NCBI GenBank assembly: GCA_905182985.1
Contig: CAJJDN010000023.1
Coordinates: 62,001 to 126,000 of the forward strand
Source of the DNA: Paramecium sonneborni
Lineage: Eukaryota > Ciliophora > Oligohymenophorea > Peniculida > Parameciidae
Direction of reading: 5' to 3'
DNA length: 64,000 nucleotides
Of the stretch, positions 51,810 to 62,123 are shown in pieces. The notes beneath the pieces were generated by a model. It was given only the letters and a program-made list of their open reading frames with translations, ran no database searches and was not told where the DNA came from. A program made the position numbers and the translations under genes. The first letter of the stretch is position 1; each line of letters opens with the position of its first letter.

Positions 51810-52353
51810 TGTATTTTTTATTATTATTAATAATATATATAATTTTATTTACACTAATTATTAAACAATCCTTGCTTACCTTAATTTTAAAACAAAGTTA
51901 TACTTTATTATTCTAATTATATTAAAATAAAATTATAAAATTTGTAATTAAAGAAATTAAACATTCTAAATAACTTCCTCATACCTACTTCGTAAAAAAT
52001 AACAGGATTGACAAGTTTAAAGAATTATATTTAATAATCTTTTGCTAATAAACATTTAAATAAATTAAACATTCTTCATAATACTAACTTAAATAAAGAA
52101 ATTATTGACAGTTTCATTTAATTAATTTCAGAAATTATAAAAAATAACACAAAATGATTCTTAAATTCAATAAGATATAAAAAAGTTAAATATTAATAAA
52201 GATCAGCATAAAAAATATAATAATCAATTAAATTGAAATTCAATATCAAATAAATTTTAATCATATTTTTCTTATAAATAGATTCTTCTGTAATAGAATA
52301 GTATTAATTAGAAGTACTTAATATTTAAATTTTTGAATTATTTTATAAATAAA
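51810..52353. other. intergenic stretch
   Basis: About 540 bp of very AT-rich sequence between two minus-strand genes. No open frame with protein-like composition, no tRNA and no repeat was seen. It should hold the promoter of the cNMP-binding gene and the 3' end of the Vps8-like gene. Confidence 0.5.
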
Positions 52354-54177
52354 TCAATACCCTTTATTATTTTATCTTAAATAATCAAATTCTTTTAATT
52401 TATTTATTTTACTCTATCTTAAATTTTTTTCTTCAACCATTTTTTATGTAGATTCTACTGTTTGCATAGGTACTTATAATCTTGTACTTTTTCGATTTGC
52501 ATACATAGTCAATAACTTACTCATTAAAACTCCAACATTATTTATACAACCTTTACAAAGCTATTCTGATGAGCATTCAATATGAAATGTATGTTTACAA
52601 TCTATAAATATTTTAGATACCATATCTATTAACTTTTAACAGTGTGAACAATAAATATCAACTGATATTCCTTATTATTATTGTTTAAGCAATTATACTA
52701 AATATTTATTACATGTTTGTTTTATTAACATTGTAGATTGACCATAAATTGCTAATTCATATAGTTACCCAGACAGAAGCTAAGAAAATGTTGACTTCAA
52801 CTCTTGAAACTCAAAATATTTCATCGTTTCATTTAAATTCTACAATAAATAAATTTATTACACATTACTTCAAGTAAACTTTTGATTTTAGTTTTTTCCA
52901 ACACTTCCTCCAACAATCTTGTAAAATGTTAATTAAAACATCTTAAAACAGGATAGAATCTAATTCTATAGAATTCCTATCTTAACTTAGTTAATCTAAT
53001 TAAAACTTAAAACCAATTATTCTATTTTTTATTTATTATTTTACATCACTTTCATCATCATTTCTTTTTGTATTTGCTCTACATATACTTAATGTTGGTT
53101 CTAAATGCTCTTAAATATAAACATATAAACTCTTTTATCCTTCCAATAATTAAGGATTTTTCTACATTTATTATTTCAATCCTTAAATAAATAACTATAG
53201 TATATTAATTATTTTTTTACATCAAATTACAAATTAATAGCTTCTAGAACTGATCCACTTCTCTCCAATAAATAAGCTAATCCTTTTAAATTACCATAGA
53301 ATCTACATAATTTAAGACATTCATCTTAAGGATAACCTCCTTTTTGAAGTTCTGAGATAACTTAATCTGGATGTAATTAGCATATTAATTCAAAATATTC
53401 AATCATTAACTTATCATCTTTTTGTAAATTTTATAATATTTTAAATCTCACAATTGGAATTTGTTTATCTAAAATATTTCTCAATTAATCCTTGCTAAAA
53501 TAATCAAGCAAATACTCTGTCTTAACTGGATTTATTAAGGAAAGTTCTTTTAACTTTTATGATAATATATCAATAAATTAATTGTCTTTTTGTTGCAAAT
53601 CTATATAATTGAATACTAACTATTTAGCTTATCCTCTTAATTGTGTAAATTTATGAATTATTTTACCTTATTAATTATTATTAAAGTATTATTCTAAATC
53701 TTCCAAGTCTTCTTTATCACTACAATACTGCTCTAATAAAATTTTTAATGTTGCTAAATCTGGAGTCTTAAAATTAATTTCTTCTTCAAAATTTAACGTG
53801 CTTTCTGCATAAGACAAATATTATCGTTCATAAAGTGTTTTAAATGAACTATTTAAAGGATTGGATTATTGTTAAGGTTAAAATTGGATTTATTATTATT
53901 TATCTTGTAAGGCTTCTTATATCAATTCTTCAATATACTATTTATGATCATAAGTTTATAGTGCAGATTCTAATAAAAGATCTTCTTCAGTGATCCCTAA
54001 TAATTCCAAGATTTCATCTTCTATGTTTTTCTACTTTTTTTCGTTATCTGTCTATATTATTTGATTAAAATTAAATTAAAACGTAGCTAGGCTTTATACA
54101 TTTGGTTTAATTAAATCATCAATTGTGCAATTAACCTTAACTCCTTAAGGTACCCAATATATGTCATCTGATATCAT
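52354..54177 (-). CDS. VPS8: short Vps8-like protein: clathrin-repeat region plus C-terminal RING
   Basis: A 591-aa protein. Introns are 53195..53220 (26 nt) and 52840..52861 (22 nt), leaving exactly 592 codons. The middle has the Vps8 signature: CQLHPDQVISELQKGGYPQDECLKLC, here split as HPDQVISEL and YPQDECLKLCRFYGN, followed by LAYLLERSGSVLEAI. The C-terminus has a RING zinc finger at about 490-530: CSHC...FIDCKHTFHIEC...LCKGC. Vps8 is the CORVET subunit that tethers early endosomes through Rab5. The usual N-terminal beta-propeller (several hundred residues) is missing; the N-terminus here is a short acidic stretch. Either this is a divergent short paralogue, or the propeller is encoded elsewhere. 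Several Vps8 paralogues are known in ciliates. Confidence 0.75.
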
Positions 54178-54509
54178 AATATTAATATTATTAATTCTAC
54201 ATTATAAATATATAAAAAATAGTGCTTTTAAATCATACTTCTTTTTTAAATCATTCATTCATTCTGGTAAGAAATATTATATAGTATTCATCTAATAAAA
54301 TTCTCCTTAATTTATTCACTCATTATCAGATTAAAAAATATATCTTGTTATTTAAGTCTGCAATAAAAAAAAGCTCAATTCATGATTTTAATGACATTAA
54401 AGTATCAGATTGAGAATAAGAATATATTTAGAACATTAAATTTAATATATATAGTAGATTTAAATGAAATAATCTCAATAATATTTTTAATTTCTAATAT
54501 CTTAAACTT
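54178..54509. other. divergent intergenic region
   Basis: About 330 bp between two divergent genes (Vps8-like on minus, small acidic protein on plus). AT-rich; no RNA gene or repeat seen. Confidence 0.5.
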
Positions 54510-55061
54510 ATGAATTTCTATGCTCTTGATTTTGAAGATTAAAATGATTAAGGTATTTTTTAATTTAAAAATTATAGCCTAAGACGCGGTGTAAGAATAG
54601 ATTTAAATTATTTAAGAGCAAGAATATGGATATGATTAAAGCTCCAACATTGAAATTGATAAAAATAATACTTTTGATGGCTACTTACAAGAAGAACCAG
54701 TTTTTTTGTTTAATGTTGAGGAAGAATCTCCTAAAAAGAAATAAAAATCAATTTTTAAAAAATCAAAAAAAATAAGAAAATCAGATACCGAAACAGATGT
54801 CTAATCTTAAAAAAAAATGCCAAAATTTAAAATGTCTAATGATTTTGCAAAACTATAATAATGTCAAATGTTAAAGACCATTATTTCCTAAATGGAGACA
54901 ATTCTTTAAAAAACTCGAACATAAATTCTAAATTAGATAATAAAAAAGTAGCAGATCCAATAATGACTTAAAGAAATTTGAATTTTATAAATAGAGTTTT
55001 TATACAATAATTAAATTAAAAGACAGATGATTCTAGTACTAAAATATCAATATTTCCTTGA
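54510..55061 (+). CDS. small hypothetical protein (166 aa)
   Basis: Introns at 54553..54577 (25 nt) and 54948..54973 (26 nt) leave exactly 167 codons. The N-terminal third is acidic and Gln-rich (MNFYALDFEDQNDQ, then QEQEYGYDQ). The middle has a hydrophobic patch EEPVFLFNVEEESP and a strongly basic run (SIFKKSKKIRKSDTE). A Gln-rich helix leads to the C-terminus. No domain is recognised. If the second intron is retained, the protein ends at 54966 with 140 aa. The split into acidic and basic halves suggests an adaptor or nuclear protein, but that is inference. Confidence 0.6.
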
Positions 55062-55305
55062 TTCATACATATAAAATGAATTTAATATCTAGAATTTTCT
55101 ATTGATAAAAGAATTTTTGAAAAATTAAATGAAAAATAATATATTTTTATAGTTCTAAAATATTATAACATAAATCAATTAAAATAATATCTTTAAAATT
55201 TTAAAGGTCTCTTTTTGCGTGAATAGGTTAGCATATTGATGTATGAATAGAAAATCATAATATCATAATAAATTATACTCAAAATTTTGGTTTTAAGAAG
55301 GTCTT

Positions 55306-57029
55306 TCATTATTATTATCTCATATTCATTCCTGAAGATTAGGATCTATTATTCACTGAAATCTATTTATCTCTTTAACCTTCTTAAGTTATATTTTGCA
55401 ACTTTTTCTTTTTTTCAAAATCTTATATAAATTATTGTCTTTTTTCTTCTGCTTCCTTCCTAATAATTTCAGCTTATTTTGATAAATTTTCTCTTTCTCT
55501 TCTTACCATTTCAGTTCTTTCATCATCCTTAGAAAGTTTCATTTCAAGTTTTGTTCTTCTTAGTTCACTTAATTATTCCATTCTTGTTAAATTATCAAAT
55601 TTATCAATATCTTTGATTATTTAAAGGGTTATTCTAAATTTAAGAAAATAATAGTACTTTTATTTTAAATCTTCTTCTTTTTTTTATTCAAGAACTTATA
55701 ATTTTTATTAGGTTCTATCTAATTTCTTTTAAAGTTCTTATTTTTATTATTCTTACATCATTTCATTTTTTTATAAAATCATTTATATTTTTTATTCTTT
55801 ATCTCTATATTTTTTCATTTTTTCTTCCATCTATTATCTTTATTATTCATTCAAAATTTCTTTTTTTTTTTAATATTCCTATTATTTATGTTCATAAAGT
55901 TATCTTTTTTCTTCTTCTTTTTATTAATTAGTTTGCTAAATTATTATAGATGAAGATAAATTACAATTATTTTATTAATTTACTTTTATTTCTCTTCAGC
56001 TTATTTAGCTTTCTCTAATCTAACTTTTTCAAGATATTCTTCAAATTCTTTTCTCTTTTATTCTACTTATTATTCCTTCTAATTATAATCATTTCTTTTC
56101 TTCTCAATTAAATTTTCATTATATTATTTAACAAAATGCAACTTTTTTTCTAATTCTGCTCTTTCTTTTTCAGCCTAACTTTTTCTTTCAATAGTTCTAC
56201 TTTCCATCATTTATATTCTCTTTTTCTCCTTTTATTCTAATAATTGCTTTTTATATTCTAATTATTTCTATTATTCATTTTAAAATTATTGATTTTCTCT
56301 CTACATTTATTCTTATTTTTTCTTTCTTTCTAATTCTCTCTATTCTACTTCCTATTTTTATTTTATCATATTTTCAAGTTCTTTTTAACGTCGTTTTTAT
56401 TCTTTTAAATCATTTTCTTTTGTTTTTTAGTCTTATAATTCTTTTTCCCTTTATTCCTTCTTTTTTCTCTCCATTTCCTATTTTTATCGTAACTGTTCAT
56501 TTTATTATCTTTTTTTTTATAATTCATCCTGGTATGATTTTTCTTTATCTTATTATTTTAACATTTTTTGAAGAGCAATTTAACTCTTTCTTTCATTAAT
56601 TTACTCTTATTCAACAATTTTTTCAATTTCTAATTATTATCTCCTTTTAATGTTTTCTAGCATTTTTTATTGTTTATCAGCAAAACTCATGGTAGATAAG
56701 TTTAAATTAGATATATGATTTGAATTTCTACTAACATTATTATCTTCCTAAAGTATTTTTTATCTTTAAGATCTGATAATGTTAATTCTTCTCTTTCTTT
56801 TATCTTCTAAATGTTTTTCAATCTCTGTTATCATGTCTTCAGTTAATTATGTACCAACTGTATCACGTTGCTTTATTAATTATACAACCTATTCTCTAGT
56901 CTTTTTAAATAATTCATTAGGATGGATGCCTTCCCTTCTACATGCTTCTTATAATCTTGGAGTTAGAGTGGTTTGGGTTATATTATAGAAATCTCTATCA
57001 GATAGAATCAATATAATACTATTATTCAT
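55306..57029 (-). CDS. long coiled-coil protein (K/E/Q-rich)
   Basis: A 556- or 564-aa protein. An intron at 55936..55964 (29 nt) is required; a second at 55634..55657 (24 nt) is in frame and optional. The first ~100 residues form a folded-looking domain (LSDRDFYNITQTTLTPRL, then EACRREGIHPNELFKKT). Residues from about 135 to the end are almost pure charged coiled coil (for example EKIVEQEQINERKSQIALQK and RRQKELENMIKQKQEVEQ), interrupted near residue 430 by the optional intron. The shape fits a cytoskeletal, basal-body or ciliary rod protein. The N-terminal motif GIHPNEL resembles a start seen in many ciliate basal-body coiled-coil proteins, but I do not know its function. Confidence 0.75.
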
Positions 57030-57489
57030 AATCACTTGACATTAATCTTTTTTTTTATTATTATTCTATAGGCATACTTATTTTTTATTGAAATCTTAAA
57101 AAAAAGTTTTGAATATCAAAATTTAGATTCTAAAAACAGATTATCAAATAATTAGATTAAATCTTACAAATTGAAATATTTAATAAGAATTTAGATAGCC
57201 ATATTTTCTATACTCTATCATTTTTTCAATTGTTACTAGATTTGCTGAATTTCATTATCATTAACAATAACATATTTTTAGGTAATAATTTCTTATTGTT
57301 ATTTATAATTAAGATTTATGATAGAACAATCATATACAGCTTTAATAATAAATAATAAAAAACTGAAAAGAAATAAATATAAAAATATGATTAATCTGAT
57401 TTTAATTAAAATATTTTTATATTTATTACTTTAAATTATAATAATAAGATTTATTATGGTATTATTTTTAAAATTTTTATGATATGATA
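57030..57489. other. intergenic stretch
   Basis: About 460 bp of AT-rich DNA between two minus-strand genes. No supported gene, RNA or repeat. Confidence 0.5.
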
Positions 57490-58679
57490 TCATTTCATTT
57501 CAATTTATTATTCTTTTTCTAAATAGATAAGGTCTATTTCATCATTTCTGGAATTGAACTCAACAGTTTATTACATTTCATCAATTTATTATTATTGATA
57601 TTCTTCATATTTTGAAAAACTTAATAATAATTCTTCTAAAGCCTATCTGATATTGGAGATTTTCGTAATCACATCATTTGTAAATTCTTCCTCTTTTTAT
57701 AAAAAATGTAAATGATTTTATTACTGAAGATATTCTGGAGAATTTCTTTTTTCTTCCAATGTTTATTCTAATTCTTTGATACGTTATTCAAGTTTATCAT
57801 TATCACAACAAGCTATGTCCCAATTATTAAACTATTTTTATATAATAAGCTTACTTTTTGTAAAAGGAATACTAAGAATATGATTTGAGGAGTCTAATTT
57901 TATTTTTATTATTAAGAATCAAGTAAAAGCCTAAGCATTTATCGACTATCTTTATTTAGTTCTTATCTATTATAAATAGCAAATTTTGCTAATAAGGGAC
58001 ATAACTTAAATTTTAACTTTTCGTTTCCTTATTATTGTAATCCTTTTTCCTTATTGATAGATATGAAGAGATACTTTCATCCAATTAGAAGGAGCTTCAA
58101 CTTCAGTTTTAGTTTCTCCCTTTGACAAAACATTTTCAATAAATTCTTCTAGATTGAAAGTCTTAGCTCCATAAAAGAGACGATAACAAATCTTTAAAAT
58201 TTCTTTTAAATCACCATCTGAAAGATCCTTTTTGATAGTTTTAAGCCAATCTTCAATTTTTTTATGTTTCATTTCACAAATCAAAGTAATCAATTCTTCT
58301 TTTTCTTTTTATAAAGTTTCTCTTGAATGTTTATCTTTTTCAACTTAAGCAGAATTAATGGCATTTTCATAATCATTGATCTCTTACTAATTGAAGTAAT
58401 AGATAAAATAATAATTACTTCCTAAACTTCTTAGTAATATTCAATAGTTGAGATTTATTCTCTAAGTGAATCTAAGACTTCGCAATTCAAATCATATTAT
58501 TCATCAAGTTCTTTTAATCTTTCTTCTAAGTTTGTTTTATAGTTATCTAATCCACTTTTTGTATCATTTAAATAATTGTTAATTTTGTTAGTTTGTTCCT
58601 TCAAGAACTCATACCATACCTTACATTATTTGTCATAGATTGAAATATCTTTTCTTCGATTATCATCCTCAAAATTCAT
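57490..58679 (-). CDS. coiled-coil protein with central helical domain, function unknown
   Basis: A 369-aa protein. Introns are 58387..58418 (32 nt), 58050..58074 (25 nt) and 57832..57854 (23 nt), leaving exactly 370 codons. Residues 1-125 form a coiled coil (YDKQCKVWYEFLKEQTNKI...). The central part (IEDWLKTIKKDLSDGDLKEI, then ICYRLFYGAKTFNLEEFIEN, and LCPLLAKFAIYNRQEL) is helical and looks globular. The end is a second coiled coil (DNDKLEQRIKELEQTLEEK). No domain is recognised. The short gap to the B-box gene upstream (35 bp) reflects the general compactness. Confidence 0.7.
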
Positions 58680-58714
58680 GTCAGATGTTCAATTAAATAA
58701 AAATAATTTAAAAC

Positions 58715-60140
58715 TCAATTTATCGTTACTTTAACATTACTCTTGTAAATCAAGATATAAGGTTTAATGTTATCTCCTGTCATATTATATAATTATCCTT
58801 CATATCTAGTTTTATTTTCACTATCTGTCAATATCAATTTACTAATATTCTAATTATCAATAATACTTTTCATCTAAATTAATCTTAAAAGCCAACACTA
58901 ATCCCTTCTTCATATTTTTATGAAACAAAGTTTAAATTGGTTCTATTTTCTCTCCCAATTATTGCTTCATATGAAAAGATCCAATAGCTGCTCCTCTCAC
59001 AATATCAACAGCACAACATTATTGTGTTTGATACATTATTGAATATGTGGCCATTTGATCTTTAACCAAATCTTCTACAACTCCTATGTAAACTCTATGT
59101 AGATGTTGATATTCTTATTATTAAAATATTCCAGAATTGCTAATATGACCACCAATGGTATGTTAAGAGTATGGATTATACAATTAAGGAGAATTATTCA
59201 CTATTGATGCCAATCCTTCTTATTATTCTTCTTGTTTCGATTATTCATTTTATATGTATTCGATTGCTATTTAAAATTCATAGATTCCCTTAGAAAGTGT
59301 GCATGATCCATAAATCAATTATACTTCATCTTGATCATTAAATATAAACTATTTTCCTTTTATGATCTCCTAAATATTAGCATCTTCTTCCTAAGAAAGC
59401 AATGATTTATAGAAAAAGATGGCTAAAAGATATAGATAATCTTATTATTACAATCATCTTTTCTCATGAAGTTTTTTATCGACTCTAATGAATTGCAAAT
59501 TTCACTTACTACCATATCTTTAAATTCCTGAGGTAATCCATCTTATTTTGATCCTTATGTTGATTAATTTTAGCAAACATTCTGTAAGTTTTATCTATCC
59601 TTAATTATCTGAGATATGAAATCATTTATCTAATTTCACATTATTTTCATACCTATTCTTCACTTGATTCTCCCCTATTAAATTTTCCTAATTACTCTTT
59701 TAACTTTTCAAATTCATAGGAATTGAAGTATGAATTTAAGATTTCTTTATTATGTTTCATTTGAATAGTTTTTTGTTTTGATTCCTATTCCAATAACTTC
59801 AATTTGATTTACTTTAAATAGCCTAAAGGTTTGATATATATTAAAAAGAACTTTTTAATGATTATTGTAATTGATTTGAAATCATATTGAGTTTTTCTTT
59901 ATGTACTAATTCATCCTCAGAAAATTTGATAATTTATTATTCATTTTGAGTATTTGCAAACATTTCTACACAATTTTATTTCTTTTAGATTTCTGAAATC
60001 AACACACAACTTTTTATATGCGATTTATGTAAGGAGAGAAGACATTTCTAACAACCAAGTCGATCCTCTGAACATGAATTAAATAAACACATAATTGTAA
60101 TTCTTTGTTCAGGATGATAATCACAGGTATTATTGTTCAT
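58715..60140 (-). CDS. B-box zinc-finger protein
   Basis: A 439-aa protein. Introns are 59823..59851 (29 nt), 59630..59652 (23 nt), 59423..59451 (29 nt) and 58842..58866 (25 nt), leaving exactly 440 codons. The N-terminus is a B-box-type zinc finger: CDYHPEQRITIMC, then CSEDRLGCQKC, and LHKSHIKSC, giving the C/H spacing for two zincs. It is followed by a coiled coil (about 60-190), then a beta-rich C-terminal half (IYGSCTLSKGIYEFQIAIEY, then HTIGGHISNSGIF and VYIGVVEDL), which resembles a SPRY/B30.2-like or similar sandwich. There is no RING in front, so it is TRIM-like without ubiquitin ligase activity of the classic type. Its start codon is 29 bp from that of SURF1 on the other strand. Confidence 0.72.
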
Positions 60141-60169
60141 TTAATTTAATATATAAATTTCAATCTTTT
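60141..60169. promoter_or_regulatory. 29-bp divergent intergenic region (shared promoter)
   Basis: Only 29 bp separate the start codons of the B-box gene (minus) and SURF1 (plus). Both promoters and both 5' UTRs must fit here or overlap the other gene. No specific site is recognisable. This is short even for Paramecium. Confidence 0.5.
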
Positions 60170-61154
60170 ATGCTTTCAACACAAGTATTTAACTCTTTTG
60201 CTCAAAGATAAAGTAATGGAATAATAAAATTATTGGCATATGGAGTCTTCTTTGGTGGAGCATATGGATGTGCTTGGCATTAATGGAGAGGTGCTTAACA
60301 GAAATAACTTTATGAGAAGGTTGAAAGTGAAATTACAGAATGGAAACCATTAACAATAAATGGTTTAAATGCTTCAAGATATCCATGGGCTCGTAATATT
60401 AGAGATTGGGAATTCAAATTAGTGAAATTATATGGATATTTCCGAGTACCTATAAAATAACTAATGATAGGATGAAAGATTTTTTGTTAGAAGAGAAAGA
60501 GAAGGTAGAGATGGTTTTCTAGTGTTTGCTCCATTTGTAACAGCATTATAATTTAATGATACTGAATAAGATCCAGAATAAACCACTAAATCTTAAGTTA
60601 TGGTTAATTTAGGTTGGGTACCAAAAGATAATATAAGTGATATCTAAATGGGATAAGAACCTATTGGTACAACTGTATAGATTTTTAATTTATATTAAGA
60701 CATATGAAAATGTTCCTCATAACGAGGATGATGATTAATTAACAGGATTTAATAGAAACATAGCTAATATGGAAGAAGATTATTAAATGCCTTTTGTAGA
60801 ATTTGTTGGTATGGTCAGAAGAGGAGAAGAGGAAGATATTTTAAAAGGACGTCGTAATTGGCCAAGAGAAGGAGTCTACAATTACATAGATTTATGGTTT
60901 ATGTCCAGATTATATAGATCTTTCAATTTGGTATAAAATGTTTGATGATTTTATCATAGACTGATTCCTCATCTGCATACATTGAAAGATTAGTATAAGA
61001 ATACGATGAAGAATCTGCCAATTTGTATCCCATCCCAGCAACTAAAGATAATTTCGATAAGCCTTTACCAACACCATAAACTCATTAAGCTTATTCATTA
61101 TTTTTCGGGTTATCATCTATAATGTCTCTAGCCCTATTAGCCATTAGAAGATGA
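60170..61154 (+). CDS. SURF1: SURF1-type cytochrome c oxidase assembly factor
   Basis: A 301-aa protein. Introns are 60446..60470, 60675..60699 (both 25 nt) and 60931..60959 (29 nt), leaving exactly 302 codons. SURF1 is a mitochondrial inner-membrane protein that helps insert haem into COX1. The layout is the family's: an N-terminal membrane segment (IIKLLAYGVFFGGAYGCAW), an intermembrane-space domain with RDGFLVFAPFVTAL and MVNLGWVPKDN (SURF1 hallmark: VNRGW-P), the WPREGVYNYIDL stretch, and a second membrane segment at the C-terminus (AYSLFFGLSSIMSLALLAI). The conserved arginine of VNRGW is Leu here. It starts 29 bp from the B-box gene on the other strand. Confidence 0.88.
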
Positions 61155-61234
61155 ATATCAAGATTAAATATTATACCATATTCCAAAATATAAGCAGTTA
61201 TTATTTTAAATTTAATTTATTTAACTACTATTTA

Positions 61235-61540
61235 ATGCCACATTACCCTGAAGATATTGAATATTCTGATAAATATTAGGATGACTATTATGAATACAGG
61301 CATGTCATTCTGCCAAAGCATATTTTTAAAAAAATAACAAAAGGTATATATAAAATATTCAATATTCTAGGAAAATTATTAAGTGAAATGGAATGGAGAA
61401 ATCTAGGAGTCTAATAATCCAGAGGTTGGGTTCATTATGAATGTCATAGACCAGAACCACATATTTTACTATTTAGAAGACCAAAAGGAACGGATCCTAA
61501 TAGTGGATTACCACCATAAGGATTCTCTGCTCCATATTGA
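61235..61540 (+). CDS. CKS1: cyclin-dependent kinase regulatory subunit (CKS1/Suc1)
   Basis: A 92-aa protein with a 27-nt intron (61344..61370, a multiple of three). CKS proteins bind CDKs and phosphorylated substrates in cell-cycle control. The sequence is clearly [53 protein letters not shown], and [19 protein letters not shown] ([13 protein letters not shown] is the family signature), with the anion-binding Arg, Ser and Trp residues kept. Splicing the 27-nt intron removes residues that do not fit the family (IYKIFNILG), so the intron is supported by homology. An upstream in-frame ATG at 61151 overlaps the SURF1 stop, but the family start MPHYPED at 61235 is preferred. Confidence 0.92.
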
Positions 61541-61582
61541 TATAGTTTAATCCATTTAACACAAATTATTATAATACTCATT

Positions 61583-62103
61583 TCAAATAAAATCTAGTAA
61601 TACTCTCAATCTCATAAACTCATCATTATGATGATTCTCTGGAATTTTAAATTTTATTTCCATTACATCTGATCTCTCCTTTAGGTATATTAAGATTGAC
61701 CAAATATTGTTCTTTAGTTCATTCACCTCTATTTAAGCACTTTTAGGTTTCTTAAAAACTATATCACTAAAATTATTTAATCTAATTATAACATCAATTC
61801 TAATTAATTTCTTATTCTTATTGGAATCAATCTTGCATCATTCCAAAATTATTCCAATGTACTAACAAACTTTTTCTTTGCTTACTCTACTTTTACATTA
61901 TAAATTTCTAAATGTAAAAAATTAATATCATCATCATCAATCAAACCTTTTATTTTATCATTTCTATTTATTAGAATTTTTGAATTTGTTAATTTAAATC
62001 CAGACTCTTTATGAGCAATTAATTCCACTTCCTCAATTGGTATTTATACTGATAAAGAACTTAAAATTATTGAGAAAATTATGAAAATCTAATAAAATAG
62101 CAT
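61583..62103 (-). CDS. small secreted or ER protein (161 aa)
   Basis: The start MLFYQIFIIFSIILSSLSVQ is a clear signal peptide. The mature part begins with EEVELIAHKESGFKLTNSKI and continues with beta-strand-like alternation (LIRIDVIIRLNNFSDIVF, EVNELKNNIWSILIYLKERS). There are no cysteines in the mature part. The frame needs one intron that contains a TGA: the best fit is a 35-nt GTTAG...CAAG segment near 61819..61853, which is at the upper limit for this genome and not a consensus donor. It could also mark a local lesion. The stop lies 42 bp from the CKS1 stop on the other strand. Function unknown. Confidence 0.55.
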
Positions 62104-62123
62104 AATTATTAAATATGATATAT

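Noticed and set aside
55700..56990. Pyrimidine-rich plus strand (long T/C tracts) as a possible regulatory repeat
   Set aside because: It is the complement of the K/E/Q-rich coiled-coil coding sequence on the minus strand.
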